64,000 bases of DNA, from assembly GCF_030412015.1 (NCBI RefSeq), contig NZ_JASNRD010000003.1, positions 310,001-374,000 of the forward strand. The letters run 5' to 3'. Shown here in pieces: positions 63,763-64,000 of this stretch (position 1 is the first letter of the stretch; each line of letters begins with the position of its first letter). Position numbers and translations under genes: made by a program. This stretch comes from Massilia sp. YIM B02763. GTDB lineage: Bacteria; Pseudomonadota; Gammaproteobacteria; Burkholderiales; Burkholderiaceae_D. The notes below the pieces were generated by a model that worked only from the letters and a program-made list of their open reading frames with translations, was not told where the DNA came from and did no database searches.

Positions 63763-63826
63763 ATCACCGTGCTTGATGTCGCTGACGCACGGTGATATAT
63801 TGGCGCAGTAAAGCACCGTGCTTTAC
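63763..63826. promoter_or_regulatory. Right operator cluster (three ACCGTG sites)
   Basis: Sites at 63763-63774 (ATCACCGTGCTT), 63786-63796 (inverted, CGCACGGTGAT) and 63808-63826 (GTAAAGCACCGTGCTTTAC, a perfect 19-base palindrome with a central C). Their positions relative to the promoter mirror those of the left cluster. Confidence 0.86.
63773..63801 (+). promoter_or_regulatory. Rightward promoter of the GIY-YIG gene
   Basis: TTGATG (63773-63778) and TATATT (63796-63801) with a 17-base spacer. The sequence and operator layout match the leftward promoter at 63151-63179, so both should answer to the same regulator. Confidence 0.8.
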
Positions 63827-63884
63827 TTGAGGGCACATGATCTTCGCATGCCCATACCTTGACGCATCATATTAGGACCACCTC

Positions 63885-64000
63885 ATGGCATATGGATTTG
63901 TTTACTTCCTTACCAACCCGAGCATGCCCGGCCTGACCAAGATCGGCATGACTACCAAGCACCCGATGGAGCGGATGGAGGAGCTATCGCGCTCGACTGC
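63885..64000 (+). CDS. GIY-YIG (T5orf172-type) protein, N-terminal part
   Basis: Only the first 38 codons are in the window. They read YGFVYFLTNPSMPGLTKIGM, the N-terminus of the GIY-YIG-like T5orf172 / Bro-N-associated nuclease family, in which GFVYFL and KIGM form the GIY and YIG-like strands. AGGA lies seven bases before ATG. It is the first gene behind the operator-embedded rightward promoter. Confidence 0.85.
   Translation, partial: MAYGFVYFLTNPSMPGLTKIGMTTKHPMERMEELSRST

Larger units (their letters stand above)
57900..64000. mobile_element. Integrated element (prophage-like), left part, at tRNA-Pro
   Basis: From the tRNA 3' end to the window edge the gene style changes: small genes, overlapping leftward coding, lower GC, and phage-type functions (AlpA, Rha/KilAC, RHH regulators, DUF1566-like, GIY-YIG). 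An AlpA/Xis-like gene and short direct repeats lie beside the tRNA, as expected at an attachment site. No integrase or second tRNA fragment is visible, so the right end lies outside. Whether it is a phage or another integrative element is open. Confidence 0.8.

Overview
The window reads as a high-GC betaproteobacterial chromosome, most like Massilia and its relatives in the Oxalobacteraceae. The evidence is gene content and order: leuC-entericidin-leuD-leuB-asd-fimV-truA-trpF-trpB-trpA-accD-folC-SPOR-cvpA-purF, then lexA, then rpsF-priB-rpsR-rplI-dnaB. Codon use is strongly GC-biased up to a tRNA-Pro gene near 57.9 kb. From there to the right edge the DNA is an integrated element with lower GC and mostly unknown genes. 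The taxonomic call is inference from synteny and protein similarity.

Layout. 1-539 is the 3' end of ahpF. 643-1104 is a degenerate receiver protein. 1612-9232 is a tightly overlapping DNA repair island on the + strand: an unusual RecQ helicase, then the ligase-associated set of exonuclease, ATP-dependent DNA ligase, Lhr-type helicase and PdeM phosphoesterase. 9315-10454 is an exported glycine-zipper protein. 10634-13042 carries three leftward regulatory or stress genes (Crp/Fnr-type, NarL-type, UspA). 13468-16256 is an isolated cheZ-cheA pair. 16617-21174 is leucine biosynthesis plus asd. 21414-35563 runs from fimV and truA through trpFBA, an ASCH protein, accD, folC, a SPOR protein, cvpA, purF and a Cys/Met PLP enzyme. 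lexA lies leftward with a clear SOS box. The ribosomal/primosomal operon, dnaB and a phosphate transport pair follow. Next come two tandem small lipoproteins, a PIN-PhoH protein and a Bcp peroxiredoxin, all leftward. 45917-52553 is a leftward lipid A aminoarabinose (arn) cluster headed by an Mth938-domain gene. alaA, hom, an LplT-PlsC fusion and tRNA-Pro(GGG) complete the core part.

Integrated element, 57900 to beyond 64000. Eleven leftward genes run from a small ribbon-helix-helix (RHH) protein and a Rha/KilAC antirepressor down to an AlpA/Xis-like protein beside the tRNA. A larger RHH protein and a partial GIY-YIG gene read rightward. Two promoters with the same architecture, one leftward and one rightward, are each embedded in three copies of a palindromic operator around ACCGTG. 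This looks like an RHH-based switch that couples early genes and excision. No integrase is in view; it is presumably past the right edge.

Non-coding structure. Two families of dispersed structured repeats occur three times each. In one family (16259, 39064, 45259) three nested stems keep their pairing by compensatory changes, including one conserved mismatch. The other family (25331, 36449, 47806) is a long inverted repeat of a type common in Proteobacteria. Many rho-independent terminators are clear.
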